From Candidatus Gastranaerophilales bacterium (GTDB lineage: Bacteria; Cyanobacteriota; Vampirovibrionia; Gastranaerophilales; Gastranaerophilaceae), in the NCBI GenBank assembly GCA_944322755.1, contig CALUPY010000001.1, positions 149,140 through 213,139 on the forward strand: 64,000 nt of DNA, in the 5' to 3' direction. The notes under the pieces were generated by a model that searched no databases, had not been told where the DNA came from, and saw nothing but the letters and a program-made list of their open reading frames with translations. Shown here one piece after another: positions 44,182 through 52,678 of this stretch. The first letter of the stretch is position 1; every line of letters starts with the position of its first letter. The position numbers and the translations under genes are program-made.

Positions 44182-45225
44182 GTGGATAACTCAGTAACTT
44201 GTGTAAAATTTTCGATTATAATTCCCGTTTATAATGTAGAAACATATATCAGGGAATGTCTGGACAGCATTGTTCGTCAGACTTTTAAGGACTTTGAAGT
44301 AATTTGTATAGATGATGAATCTACGGATGCTTCTCTATCCATTCTTCAAGAGTATGCCCAAAAAGATGCCCGTTTTAAAATCCATACACAAAAAAATCAA
44401 GGTCAGGGTATTGCCAGAAACAATGCGCTTGATATGGCACAGGGAAAGTATATTGTTTTTATTGACCCTGATGACTGGGTGGAGGACTATTTCCTGAAAA
44501 TTTTAGATACAGAATTTGAAAAAGAAAATGCTGATGTGATTCAGTTTGATTATAAACAGATTAATGAATATTCCGGAAAAGAAAAAATATTTTCTTTAAA
44601 AAACAAATATAAAAAACTCTTTTGTGACAAAAATTTTTATTGCTGGAAAGAAATAAAAGAGGATACCCTGAACAATCCGCGCCAAATGGTCTGGGATATG
44701 GCATATTCTCTGGATTTTATCAAACGCAATAACATAAAATTTGCACCGAATAAACACGCAGAAGACCATATTTTTTCAATATCCGTAACATTTAAAGCAG
44801 ACAAAATATTTTATATGGATAAAGTTTTGTATAACTATCGTTTGAGGGCAAATTCCTCTGTCAACAGAACAACAGTTGATCATTTTTGTATATTTGACAA
44901 CATTCGTACACTCGAAGCCTTTTTAACAGAAAACAGACTTCTTCCTGACCTTGAAAAAGAACTGAACGGATACAAAAATGAAGTAATGTACAGACATTAC
45001 GCGAATATACCCGAGAACAGCAGAGTTGAATATATGCAAAAATGTGCGCAACTGCTGCCGGCAGATGAATTGAAAAAATTAAAACACAGAATAAAATATA
45101 AAAACCGTTCTTTTTGGGAACTCATTTTTTCTATAAAAAATAAAACAAATAATGCTGTTAAATATAAAATTGTCACTATTTTAGGATTTGAATTTCTAAT
45201 AAAGCCAAGAAAAGCAAAACTTTAA
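44182..45225 (+). CDS. Family 2 glycosyltransferase
   Basis: A 347-residue GT-A glycosyltransferase: FSIIIPVYNVETYIRECLDS, then IDDESTDASLSIL, GIARNNALDMAQGKYIVFI and the DxD-like IDPDDW. It likely adds a sugar to a surface glycan. The start is GTG at 44182, with GTGAGG 5-6 bases upstream; no ATG fits. The C-terminal ~120 residues are basic and membrane-peripheral. It is unlinked to other glycan genes, but the acylation locus at 10.7-14 kb could act on the same polymer. Confidence 0.9.
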   Translation: MDNSVTCVKFSIIIPVYNVETYIRECLDSIVRQTFKDFEVICIDDESTDASLSILQEYAQKDARFKIHTQKNQGQGIARNNALDMAQGKYIVFIDPDDWVEDYFLKILDTEFEKENADVIQFDYKQINEYSGKEKIFSLKNKYKKLFCDKNFYCWKEIKEDTLNNPRQMVWDMAYSLDFIKRNNIKFAPNKHAEDHIFSISVTFKADKIFYMDKVLYNYRLRANSSVNRTTVDHFCIFDNIRTLEAFLTENRLLPDLEKELNGYKNEVMYRHYANIPENSRVEYMQKCAQLLPADELKKLKHRIKYKNRSFWELIFSIKNKTNNAVKYKIVTILGFEFLIKPRKAKL

Positions 45226-45238
45226 TGCAATGTTCAAT

Positions 45239-45814
45239 TTATGATTCAGTTTTAGTTTTGTCTTTTTTAAATAAAAAGTCCATTACAGGATGGAGAATAA
45301 TCTGTGAGAGTATAGGTGCACAGAGAGCTAATATAAAAACAGTGGCGATAATTGAACTGAATTCTTTGACACCTTTTCCGAAATGATAGTCTTTGTTTGT
45401 GTGCAGCAAACGATTGAACTGTTTTTCAAGAAGCTTTTTGGCATTTTTGTCCTTTTCGTTCTGCAATTTCACCTGAAAATTGTCGTAAAGGTCTAGTTTT
45501 CTTTTGTCTTCCGGATTTTTCAAAGCAAATTTGTTGCTTACGAATTTATATGTAATGTTTTTAAATTTGTTGATTAAGCCAAGATAAAGACCGAGACAGA
45601 ATGACTGGTATAAAAATTCTTTTGTTGCAGCATATTTTTTTGAACGTTTGTTTGCGTTTTTATCAAAATAAATAAAAGCAGGCCGCCCTGAAGCTTTTAG
45701 AGTTGTTTCTACAGCAATCGCGCAGACTGTATTTCTCGCAAACTCGGCAAATTTAGGATTTGCTGCGACTTTTCTGATACTGATTAAACTTTTTTGAACA
45801 GGTGATACATTCAT
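45239..45814 (-). CDS. Unknown membrane protein, paralogue A of an adjacent pair
   Basis: A 191-residue protein with hydrophobic helices near residues 90-102 and 150-180. Its N-terminal region holds RPAFIYFDKNANKRSKKYAA and then TKEFLYQS, which matches RPTLSITDK and RKYAALREL in the next gene. A family of these proteins with an R-P-x(4-5)-D-K-x(7)-K-Y-A-A signature appears lineage-specific. No function known. It is 3 bases downstream of its partner. Confidence 0.65.
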   Translation of the reverse strand: MNVSPVQKSLISIRKVAANPKFAEFARNTVCAIAVETTLKASGRPAFIYFDKNANKRSKKYAATKEFLYQSFCLGLYLGLINKFKNITYKFVSNKFALKNPEDKRKLDLYDNFQVKLQNEKDKNAKKLLEKQFNRLLHTNKDYHFGKGVKEFSSIIATVFILALCAPILSQIILHPVMDFLFKKDKTKTES

Positions 45815-45817
45815 AAT

Positions 45818-46312
45818 TTATATCCTCATTCCTGCACGAAAGTAAACGGAACCGGGTTTTACACGGTAGATACTGTAGTCCTTATCAGGCTGTTTAATTA
45901 CCGGAGAAATCGGAGTTTCCGGTGCATCAGGGTTGTAATTCGGCATAAGTTTTTTCATGACCGGGGGCATTCCGATATTGCAGAATTTTGGCACAAAATA
46001 ACCTGCCGCTGTACAAATACCAAGAAAAGACATCACAGAACTTGCATTTTTGTATTTCGTTGAACCTTTTTTAGCAAGCAAAGAAGCCAAACCTTCCCCA
46101 ATCATTCCCAAAGCCATAGTGGTGGGCACACCGATGAATTCGGTCATAAGCTCCCTTAGCGCTGCATACTTTCTCGCATCGGGTGATTCTTTTTTGTCTG
46201 TGATACTGAGTGTGGGTCTGACAGTGCCTTTTCCGCAAGCTATTGCAAGCACTGTATAAATCGGCTTGTTGTTCTCACCCAGCCTCTCACACAATTTATG
46301 TATAAAAGTCAT
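45818..46312 (-). CDS. Unknown membrane protein, paralogue B of an adjacent pair
   Basis: A 164-residue protein. It begins MTFIHKLCERLGENNKPIYT and carries RPTLSITDKKESPDARKYAA, the signature shared with the gene downstream. Two hydrophobic stretches follow (FIGVPTTMALGMIGEGLASL; MSFLGICTAAGYFV), then a Pro-rich tail (NYNPDAPETPISPVIKQPDK). First gene of the two-gene unit; 3 bases separate them. Confidence 0.65.
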   Translation of the reverse strand: MTFIHKLCERLGENNKPIYTVLAIACGKGTVRPTLSITDKKESPDARKYAALRELMTEFIGVPTTMALGMIGEGLASLLAKKGSTKYKNASSVMSFLGICTAAGYFVPKFCNIGMPPVMKKLMPNYNPDAPETPISPVIKQPDKDYSIYRVKPGSVYFRAGMRI

Positions 46313-46396
46313 CTCTAATACGCTGTTCTGTTATTAATGTTATCGTATAAATACAATTTAATATTAATCCAAAAAATATAGATTGCAATAGTTTTC

Positions 46397-46425
46397 TTGA
46401 CTAATTGGTATTTAAGTACTAATAT
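46397..46425 (+). promoter_or_regulatory. Promoter and candidate Rrf2 operator
   Basis: TTGACT at 46397-46402 and TAATAT at 46420-46425 are separated by 17 bases, a good sigma-70 promoter. The spacer holds GTATTTAAGTAC (46408-46419), a palindrome in 10 of 12 positions, just before the -10. It lies 27 bases before the Rrf2 gene, a typical place for autoregulation. Confidence 0.6.
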
Positions 46426-46451
46426 ACTAATAAAAAATTAAGGAGAAATTT

Positions 46452-46847
46452 ATGATTCAACTTTCAGAAGCTGCGGCTATTGGATTGCATGTCATGATTT
46501 ATATTGCAAACAATCCTGATAATGTTCATTCTCTGAAAGAGATTGCAGAGGTTTTTAAAATTTCTGACAATCATCTTTCAAAAGTTTTGCAAAGACTTGT
46601 GAAAGCAGGATATCTTCTTTCCACAAAAGGCCCGAAAGGAGGTTTCAGTATTGTTAAAGAAAAAAAGAATGCAGCACTTATGGAAATATATGAAGTTATC
46701 GAAGGGAAATATACCCGTAAGAACTGTCTGTTTGCCTCAAGACATATTACATCTGGCTGCTGTATTATGAAACCGCTGATTTCTTCAATAAATGAGACTT
46801 TTGAAAATTTTATGTACAATAACAAAATTTCGGACTTTAAACTATAG
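46452..46847 (+). CDS. Rrf2-family transcriptional regulator (NsrR/IscR-like)
   Basis: A 131-residue regulator with the Rrf2 winged helix (residues 1-70, including LKEIAEVFKISDNHLSKVLQ and GYLLSTKGPKGGFSI). Cys residues occur at 92, 103 and 104, the region where NsrR/IscR bind a [2Fe-2S] or [4Fe-4S] cluster, although the spacing is not the NsrR C-x4-C-x5-C. It is co-transcribed with hcp 10 bases downstream, so nitric-oxide or redox sensing is likely. AAGGAG precedes the ATG. Confidence 0.9.
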   Translation: MIQLSEAAAIGLHVMIYIANNPDNVHSLKEIAEVFKISDNHLSKVLQRLVKAGYLLSTKGPKGGFSIVKEKKNAALMEIYEVIEGKYTRKNCLFASRHITSGCCIMKPLISSINETFENFMYNNKISDFKL

Positions 46848-46857
46848 GAGAATATTT

Positions 46858-48390
46858 ATGACTATGTTTTGTTTTCAATGTGAACAAACCGCACAGGGTA
46901 AAGGTTGCACAGCCATGGGCGTGTGCGGAAAAAAAGCCAACACAGCAAATTTACAGGATGAATTAACTGATTCGCTTATTGAACTGGCCAATTGCGCTGA
47001 AAAAAATGAAGAAAACACTGAATTGATAATAGACGGGCTCTTTACAACCGTTACCAATGTGAATTTTGACAATGAATCAATTAAGAAATTAACCTATGAT
47101 ATCAAAAGCCGAATTAAATGTAATTTCCCATTTGATATAAATTCTGTATGGAATGCACAGGAAGACATAAGAAGCTTAAAATCGCTTATCCTGTTCGGGC
47201 TAAGAGGAATGGCAGCTTATGCGCATCATGCAAGAGTTCTTGGATATAAAGATGAATCAATCGACAATTTCTTCTACGAGGCCTTAGTCGGAATATCTAA
47301 AGATTTAGGTACAGCAGAGCTTCTTGAGCTTGTTTTAAAAACAGGAGAACTTAATTTCAAATGTATGGAGTTGTTAGACAAAGCCAATACTGAAACCTAT
47401 GGAAATCCTGTTCCGACAAAAGTTACTACGAATATTGAGGCAGGGCCGTTTATTGTTGTAACAGGCCATGACCTCAAAGATCTTGCTATACTGCTTGAAC
47501 AGACACAGGGCAAAGGCATAAATATCTATACCCATGGAGAAATGCTGCCCTGCCACGCTTATCCGAAACTCAAAAAATATCCTCATCTGAAAGGAAACTT
47601 CGGCACAGCCTGGCAAAACCAGCAGAAAGAGTTTGCAAACCTTCCTGCACCGGTGCTTTTTACGACGAATTGCATTATGCCGGTAAAAGACAGTTATGCA
47701 GACAGAGTCTTTACAACGTCTGTTGTCCAATATCCGGGAATGATTCATATTGATGAAAATAAAGACTTTACACCTGTTATTAAAAAGGCTCTGGAGCTTG
47801 GAGGATACAAAGAAGAACAAAAAATGACCGGCATAAACGACGGCGACTTGCTGACGGTAGGTTTCGGGCATAATACTGTTTTGTCGCTTGCTGATAAGGT
47901 AATAGAAGCCGTAAAATCAGGAGCAATAAAACATATATTTCTTGTTGGCGGCTGTGACGGTGCAAAACCTGGCAGAAACTATTATACCGACTTTGTAAAA
48001 CAAACCCCGAAAGATTCTTTAGTTCTGACTCTTGCGTGCGGCAAATTCAGATTTAACGATTTGGATTTAGGAGAAATAAATGGAATTCCTCGGCTTCTTG
48101 ATATGGGACAGTGTAATGACGCCTACTCTGCTATAAAAGTTGCTGTTGAATTATCTAAAGCTTTTGGTTGCAGTGTGAATGAACTTCCGTTATCTCTTAT
48201 TTTGTCGTGGTATGAGCAAAAGGCCGTTTGTATACTGCTTACGCTGCTGTATTTGGGTATAGAAAACATCAGATTAGGCCCGACATTACCGGCTTTCGTT
48301 TCTCCAAATGTTTTAAATATATTGACTGAAAAATTCAAAATTAAACCCATAACTACACCTGAACAGGATTTAGAAGAAATTCTCGGATAG
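46858..48390 (+). CDS. hcp: Hybrid cluster protein (hydroxylamine/NO reductase)
   Basis: Detoxifies nitric oxide or hydroxylamine in anaerobes. The start at 46858 (MTMFCFQCEQTAQGKGC) follows ATAGGAG; an earlier frame overlaps the regulator and is not used. The 510-residue protein has the N-terminal cluster Cys at 5, 8, 17 and 23 (C-x2-C-x8-C-x5-C), HARVLGY, NCIMPV, GGCDGAKPGRNYYTDF, and LACGKFRFNDLDLG, all hybrid-cluster ligands. It forms an operon with the Rrf2 regulator. Confidence 0.96.
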   Translation: MTMFCFQCEQTAQGKGCTAMGVCGKKANTANLQDELTDSLIELANCAEKNEENTELIIDGLFTTVTNVNFDNESIKKLTYDIKSRIKCNFPFDINSVWNAQEDIRSLKSLILFGLRGMAAYAHHARVLGYKDESIDNFFYEALVGISKDLGTAELLELVLKTGELNFKCMELLDKANTETYGNPVPTKVTTNIEAGPFIVVTGHDLKDLAILLEQTQGKGINIYTHGEMLPCHAYPKLKKYPHLKGNFGTAWQNQQKEFANLPAPVLFTTNCIMPVKDSYADRVFTTSVVQYPGMIHIDENKDFTPVIKKALELGGYKEEQKMTGINDGDLLTVGFGHNTVLSLADKVIEAVKSGAIKHIFLVGGCDGAKPGRNYYTDFVKQTPKDSLVLTLACGKFRFNDLDLGEINGIPRLLDMGQCNDAYSAIKVAVELSKAFGCSVNELPLSLILSWYEQKAVCILLTLLYLGIENIRLGPTLPAFVSPNVLNILTEKFKIKPITTPEQDLEEILG

Positions 48391-48401
48391 CAAAAAACGG
48401 A

Positions 48402-48426
48402 AAAGGATGGGATAGGCCCATCCTTT
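48402..48426. terminator. Bidirectional terminator between hcp and the cupin gene
   Basis: AAAGGATGGG pairs with CCCATCCTTT around a 5-base loop, between converging genes. The T tract is weak on the plus strand and better on the minus strand. Confidence 0.75.
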
Positions 48427-48435
48427 GCCTGTATA

Positions 48436-48900
48436 TTACTTATACTCTTTGTCTGTAACAGATTCTAGCCAGGTTGTTTCATTGTTTGGAAGGTTCGGTT
48501 CAATTGAAATGTGAGCAAACATACTGTCAGGTGCTGCACCATGCCAGTGTTCAACATTGGGCGGAATCTGCACAACATCTCCTTTTTTGAGTATGCGTAT
48601 ATCTTTGCCTTTTTCCTGATAGCGCCCTTCACCTGCGGTGACAAGAAGAATCTGTCCGCCTGAATGCTTGTGCCAGTTAGTCCTTGCGCCAGCATCAAAG
48701 GTAACATTTGCTATAGATGAATTCCAAATATCATCTTTTGCAACAAGCCTGCTCAAATGAGTTGTTCCTGTGAAAAATTTTGAGTAAGGATTAATTTCCC
48801 CTTTGTCAAAAGGCTGTTCAAATTTTGAATCTGCCATAACTGCTGTTCCTCCTAAAAATAATGTCAAACAAAGTAATAAAGATAACAAATTTTTTTTCAT
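48436..48900 (-). CDS. Secreted cupin-domain protein
   Basis: A 154-residue protein with a signal peptide (MKKNLLSLLLCLTLFLGGTA, cleavage after VMA). The cupin barrel has the two motifs: TNWHKHSGGQILLVTAGEG (G-x5-H-x-H-x3-4-E-type, with Gln for Glu) and VVQIPPNVEHWHGAAP. Such periplasmic cupins often accompany carboxymuconolactone-decarboxylase or alcohol-dehydrogenase genes. Substrate unknown. Convergent with hcp. Confidence 0.88.
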   Translation of the reverse strand: MKKNLLSLLLCLTLFLGGTAVMADSKFEQPFDKGEINPYSKFFTGTTHLSRLVAKDDIWNSSIANVTFDAGARTNWHKHSGGQILLVTAGEGRYQEKGKDIRILKKGDVVQIPPNVEHWHGAAPDSMFAHISIEPNLPNNETTWLESVTDKEYK

Positions 48901-49019
48901 ACAACTTCTCCATTTTTATATCAAATTTATTCTAGAACATTAGAGCTGCTCTCAGTCAAGAAAAGAATTCATGCTGCATTTTTAAACTTAAAGGTTTTAT
49001 AAAAATTGTATGTTTTATC

Positions 49020-49048
49020 TTGTAATTTTGAAATCCTCAGACTATTAT
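49020..49048 (+). promoter_or_regulatory. Sigma-70-type promoter of the yjbQ operon
   Basis: TTGTAA (49020-49025), 17 bases, then TATTAT (49043-49048). The ATG of yjbQ follows 22 bases later, behind a strong GGAGG site. Confidence 0.6.
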
Positions 49049-49070
49049 TAAAGAGTACACGGAGGCACTA

Positions 49071-49487
49071 ATGGCTGTTATTAATGAAAAATTTTTGATA
49101 AATACACGGGGATTTACTGATATAATAGATATTACCCAAAAAGTAAAGTCCGTTGTATACAATCATAATGTAAAAAACGGTACAATAGTGGTTGCGATAG
49201 CAGGAAGCACCGCAAGTATAACTACAATAGAATATGAACCCGGTCTGTTAAAAGACTTACCGGCTATTCTGGATGAGATAGCTCCTCAGAATAAGGATTA
49301 CCATCATGATGATACTTGGCATGACGGCAACGGTTATGCGCATATAAGAGCATCCCTTCTCGGAAGCTCTGCAACAATTCCTCTTATCGACGGAGCAATG
49401 GTTTTAGGTACGTGGCAGCAGATTGTTCTTATTGATTTTGACAACAAGCCGCGCGCAAGAAATGTTTACGTACAAATAATAACTTAA
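49071..49487 (+). CDS. yjbQ: YjbQ family (UPF0047) protein
   Basis: A 138-residue protein of the widespread YjbQ/UPF0047 family, reported to have thiamine-phosphate synthase side activity. The conserved HHDDTWHDGNGYAHIRASLL metal-binding motif and GTWQQIVLIDFDNKPR are present and intact. GGAGG lies before the start. A methyltransferase-like gene begins 10 bases downstream, so the two form an operon. Confidence 0.93.
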   Translation: MAVINEKFLINTRGFTDIIDITQKVKSVVYNHNVKNGTIVVAIAGSTASITTIEYEPGLLKDLPAILDEIAPQNKDYHHDDTWHDGNGYAHIRASLLGSSATIPLIDGAMVLGTWQQIVLIDFDNKPRARNVYVQIIT

Positions 49488-49497
49488 CGGATAGATT

Positions 49498-50874
49498 ATG
49501 AAAGAAACGGCAAAAGATACTGCATTCAAAAACCTTAAGGGATTTGTAACCTTTCAGGACGGACAGCTCTACAGAAAAATTTCAGTTAAACGAAAAGATG
49601 ATTACCTGAAATTTTTCGAAAGCGGTCTTTATAAAAAGCTGCTGGACAAAAAGTATATTGTCCCTGTTAAAGAAACAGATTTTGAAGGAGACAGGAATAA
49701 TTTCAAAGAAATTGTCCAGCAAACGCCTTTTTTCTATTCGTATTCTTATGAATGGTCATTTTCTCAGCTTAAGGATGCAGCTCTGCTGCTTCTGGCAGTC
49801 CAAAAAATTGCACTCGAACACGGAATGACGGTTAATTCCGCAAAATGCGAAAATATACAGTTTTACGGCGCAAAGCCAATGATTTTTGACCCGTTCATTT
49901 TTGAAAAATATGATGAGGGAATAAATTGGGGCGCATATGAAGAGTTTTGCAGAATGTTCCTCGCGCCGCTGGCTCTGATGAGTTATACGGATGTAAGGCT
50001 CGGACAGCTGCTAAAAACATATATAAAAGGAATACCTTTGGATTTGACCTGCCACATACTTCCGCTGACAGCCAATCTTCATATGGGGCTGGTAACCCAT
50101 ATCTTTAAACACGCTAAGCGGATTAAAGAACGCGAGCTTAACATTAACAAATCAAGAGGAAAAGATAAAAAACAAACTATCCAGCAGGTGAAAGAAGTTT
50201 TAAAATCACTTGCAGACTGTGTAAAATCGCTGTCTTTCCCTGAATCAAAAAATGAGTGGGGTAATTATTACAAACATACCAGCTATTCAGACAAAGCTTT
50301 TTTTGCCAAAAAGGAAATTATTACAAATTATCTTGACAGGGTTAATCCTTCTCTTGTATATGACCTTGGTTCAAACAGGGGTAAGTTTTCAAGGATAGCC
50401 TCGAATAAAAAAATAAATACAGTTGCTTTTGATATAGATGCGGTAGCTGTTGAAAAAAACTATCTGCATGCAAAAAAGGCAAAAGAAACCCATATACTTC
50501 CGCTTTTGCAGGATTTGACCAATCCTAGTTCCGATATCGGATTTATGAATTTGGAAAAGACAGGTTTCCAAAAACGCACAAAGCCTGATTTAACAATGGC
50601 ATTAGCCCTATTACCTCATCTTGTGCTAAAAAACGGTCTGCTTTTTGAAGATGTGGCAAAATTTTTGCGTACCCTTTCTGCGCATTTGATTATAGAATTT
50701 GTGCCTAATGATGATAAGAAAGTAAAAGAAATTTTGTCCCTTTGTAATCAGGAATATCCAAACTATACAGAGGAACGGTTTGTGAAGGTGTTTGAAAAAT
50801 ACTATGATATTTTAGAACACCATCCTGTTGCTGATACCAAAAGGACATTGTATTTGATGCAGGTTAAAGAATAA
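49498..50874 (+). CDS. SAM-dependent methyltransferase-like protein
   Basis: A 458-residue protein. Residues 1-250 are a helical domain of unknown role. The Rossmann methyltransferase part starts near residue 282 with LVYDLGSNRGKFSRIA (motif I, Gly-x-Asn-x-Gly) and VAFDID (acidic residue binding SAM ribose). The order and large N-terminal domain recall NoeA-type nodulation methyltransferases. Its 3' end overlaps the convergent gene at 50864 by 11 bases. Confidence 0.78.
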   Translation: MKETAKDTAFKNLKGFVTFQDGQLYRKISVKRKDDYLKFFESGLYKKLLDKKYIVPVKETDFEGDRNNFKEIVQQTPFFYSYSYEWSFSQLKDAALLLLAVQKIALEHGMTVNSAKCENIQFYGAKPMIFDPFIFEKYDEGINWGAYEEFCRMFLAPLALMSYTDVRLGQLLKTYIKGIPLDLTCHILPLTANLHMGLVTHIFKHAKRIKERELNINKSRGKDKKQTIQQVKEVLKSLADCVKSLSFPESKNEWGNYYKHTSYSDKAFFAKKEIITNYLDRVNPSLVYDLGSNRGKFSRIASNKKINTVAFDIDAVAVEKNYLHAKKAKETHILPLLQDLTNPSSDIGFMNLEKTGFQKRTKPDLTMALALLPHLVLKNGLLFEDVAKFLRTLSAHLIIEFVPNDDKKVKEILSLCNQEYPNYTEERFVKVFEKYYDILEHHPVADTKRTLYLMQVKE

Positions 50875-51472
50875 AATTTTTGACCTCATACAATTTTTCA
50901 AGCTGGGCAGATGATATTGAAAGTTCAATCTGAGAAAGTATTTTGTCCAGTTGTTCTCCGTCAATGTTTTTTATTGACGAAGGGAGTTTTATATCAGCAG
51001 TTGTTTGGGCTTTTGTCAGAAATTCATTCATTATTAAAAATTCTTTATATACATTTATAATTTCATCCCATTCGGGTTTTACATCCTGAGCTTTGCCCAT
51101 ATAGTATTTGCAGTCTTTTTCAAATTGCTCCAGATAAGAGATTATAAAGTCTATCTCATGCAAAGCATCGTCTGATTTTACATTTTTCCCGAAGTATGAA
51201 TTTCCCTCTATTTTTTTGGGGGTATCTTTGTATTTTTTTGTAATATATGACGCCCATAAAAGACACCCGAGATAAAAAGCAATAGTGCTGTCCACAAGTC
51301 TTAATAACTGTGGATAAAACATTTTAAACTGGAACTTTCTCTGGTGCAAAGCCGGAATGCTGTTTAAAATATTGTATGCAGATTCTATATTCGGCGTAAA
51401 AATAACCGCATGTTCGGAAAAACCCGGATCAAACGGAACAGTATCTGTATTTTCAAGTAATTTAGCGACCAT
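50864..51472 (-). CDS. Hypothetical helical protein
   Basis: A 202-residue, mostly helical protein with a Tyr/Lys-rich middle (YLEQFEKDCKYYMGKAQD) and no recognised motif. It is convergent with, and overlaps by 11 bases, the methyltransferase-like gene. Probably monocistronic. GAGG precedes the ATG. Confidence 0.6.
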   Translation of the reverse strand: MVAKLLENTDTVPFDPGFSEHAVIFTPNIESAYNILNSIPALHQRKFQFKMFYPQLLRLVDSTIAFYLGCLLWASYITKKYKDTPKKIEGNSYFGKNVKSDDALHEIDFIISYLEQFEKDCKYYMGKAQDVKPEWDEIINVYKEFLIMNEFLTKAQTTADIKLPSSIKNIDGEQLDKILSQIELSISSAQLEKLYEVKNFIL

Positions 51473-51596
51473 TGGAAAACCTCACTCTTTTTTAAAAACT
51501 TTCTCATTACATTTGATTATAAAACTTTTTTTATTTAAAATAAAGAAAATTGTTGAGTAAATGAAAAAGATTCTTAGGGTGAGAGAGGAAAATAAA

Positions 51597-52601
51597 ATGT
51601 CACTAAATGTATATCTGGGCATAGATGTTGGTTCTGTAACAACAAAACTTGCACTCGTTGATGAGTCCGGAAAATATGTAGACAGCTACATGTTAAGAAC
51701 CGCAGGAAAACCTGTTATAGCTGTACAATCCGGAATGAGAGAACTGCTAAAAAAAGCTTTATGCGAATATAACGTACAGGGAGTCGGAACGACAGGCAGC
51801 GGCAGAAATCTGGCAGGAGCGCTTGTCGGTGCGGACATGATAAAAAATGAAATCACGGCTCACGCTGTTGCAGCAAGCACATATGTGCCGGGAGTACAGA
51901 CTATTCTGGAAATAGGCGGACAGGACAGTAAAATTATTATTTTAAGGGACGGGATAGTAACAGATTTTGCAATGAACACGGTTTGTGCAGCCGGAACAGG
52001 CAGTTTCCTTGACCAGCAGGCAAACAGACTGAATGTACCGATAGAAAAATTCGGAGAGACTGCTCTAAAATCCACTAATCCTGCCCGTATTGCCGGAAGA
52101 TGCGGTGTTTTTGCAGAAAGCGACCTGATTCACAAACAACAGCTCGGGTATCCTGTGGAAGATTTGCTCTATGGACTCTGTCAGGCGCTTGTCAGAAATT
52201 ATCTGAGCAATCTTGCTCTGGGTAAAGAATTACTGCCGATTGTAACATTCCAGGGCGGTGTCGCTACGAATTCCGGCATGGTTAAAGCCTTTGAAGAAGC
52301 TTTAGGTACAGAAATTGTAGTTCCCAAAAACCACCAGACAATGGGAGCTATAGGAGCTGCCCTGCTTGCAATGGAAAATCACCAATATACTGAAAACACG
52401 ACCAAGTTTAAAGGCTGGGAAGTCGGAGAAATGCATTTTAATTCAGTAACAAACCAGTGCACAGGATGTTCTAATAACTGCGAAGTTATCACAATTGTAG
52501 AAGGAGAGCTTGAAAACCCGCATCCGCAAAATATCAAAGATATTAAGGGAAATATTATCGCCAGATGGGGCGGAACTTGCGGAAGATGGGATATTTCATA
52601 A
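51597..52601 (+). CDS. BadF/BadG/HgdC-type CoA-dehydratase activase, truncated form
   Basis: A 334-residue ASKHA ATPase that donates an electron to a 2-hydroxyacyl-CoA dehydratase. The start at 51597 follows AGAGAGG. It has YLGIDVGSVTTKLALVDE (phosphate 1), EIGGQDSKIIIL (phosphate 2), NTVCAAGTGSFLDQQA and RCGVFAESD with the cluster-binding Cys. The end, NQCTGCSNNCEV, is the beginning of the domain that in long activase/dehydratase fusions continues for ~1000 residues, but a stop and terminator follow. No dehydratase subunits adjoin. Confidence 0.9.
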   Translation: MSLNVYLGIDVGSVTTKLALVDESGKYVDSYMLRTAGKPVIAVQSGMRELLKKALCEYNVQGVGTTGSGRNLAGALVGADMIKNEITAHAVAASTYVPGVQTILEIGGQDSKIIILRDGIVTDFAMNTVCAAGTGSFLDQQANRLNVPIEKFGETALKSTNPARIAGRCGVFAESDLIHKQQLGYPVEDLLYGLCQALVRNYLSNLALGKELLPIVTFQGGVATNSGMVKAFEEALGTEIVVPKNHQTMGAIGAALLAMENHQYTENTTKFKGWEVGEMHFNSVTNQCTGCSNNCEVITIVEGELENPHPQNIKDIKGNIIARWGGTCGRWDIS

Positions 52602-52611
52602 AATGTTTTTT

Positions 52612-52639
52612 AAAACAGAGCTTTTTGCTCTGTTTTTTT
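52612..52639 (+). terminator. Terminator after the activase gene
   Basis: A 10-bp stem AAAACAGAGC/GCTCTGTTTT, a 5-base loop and T7 begin 10 bases after the stop. Confidence 0.9.
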
Positions 52640-52678
52640 ATAGCAAAAAAATTTTATCAGGAGAGTTAAAAAAATATC

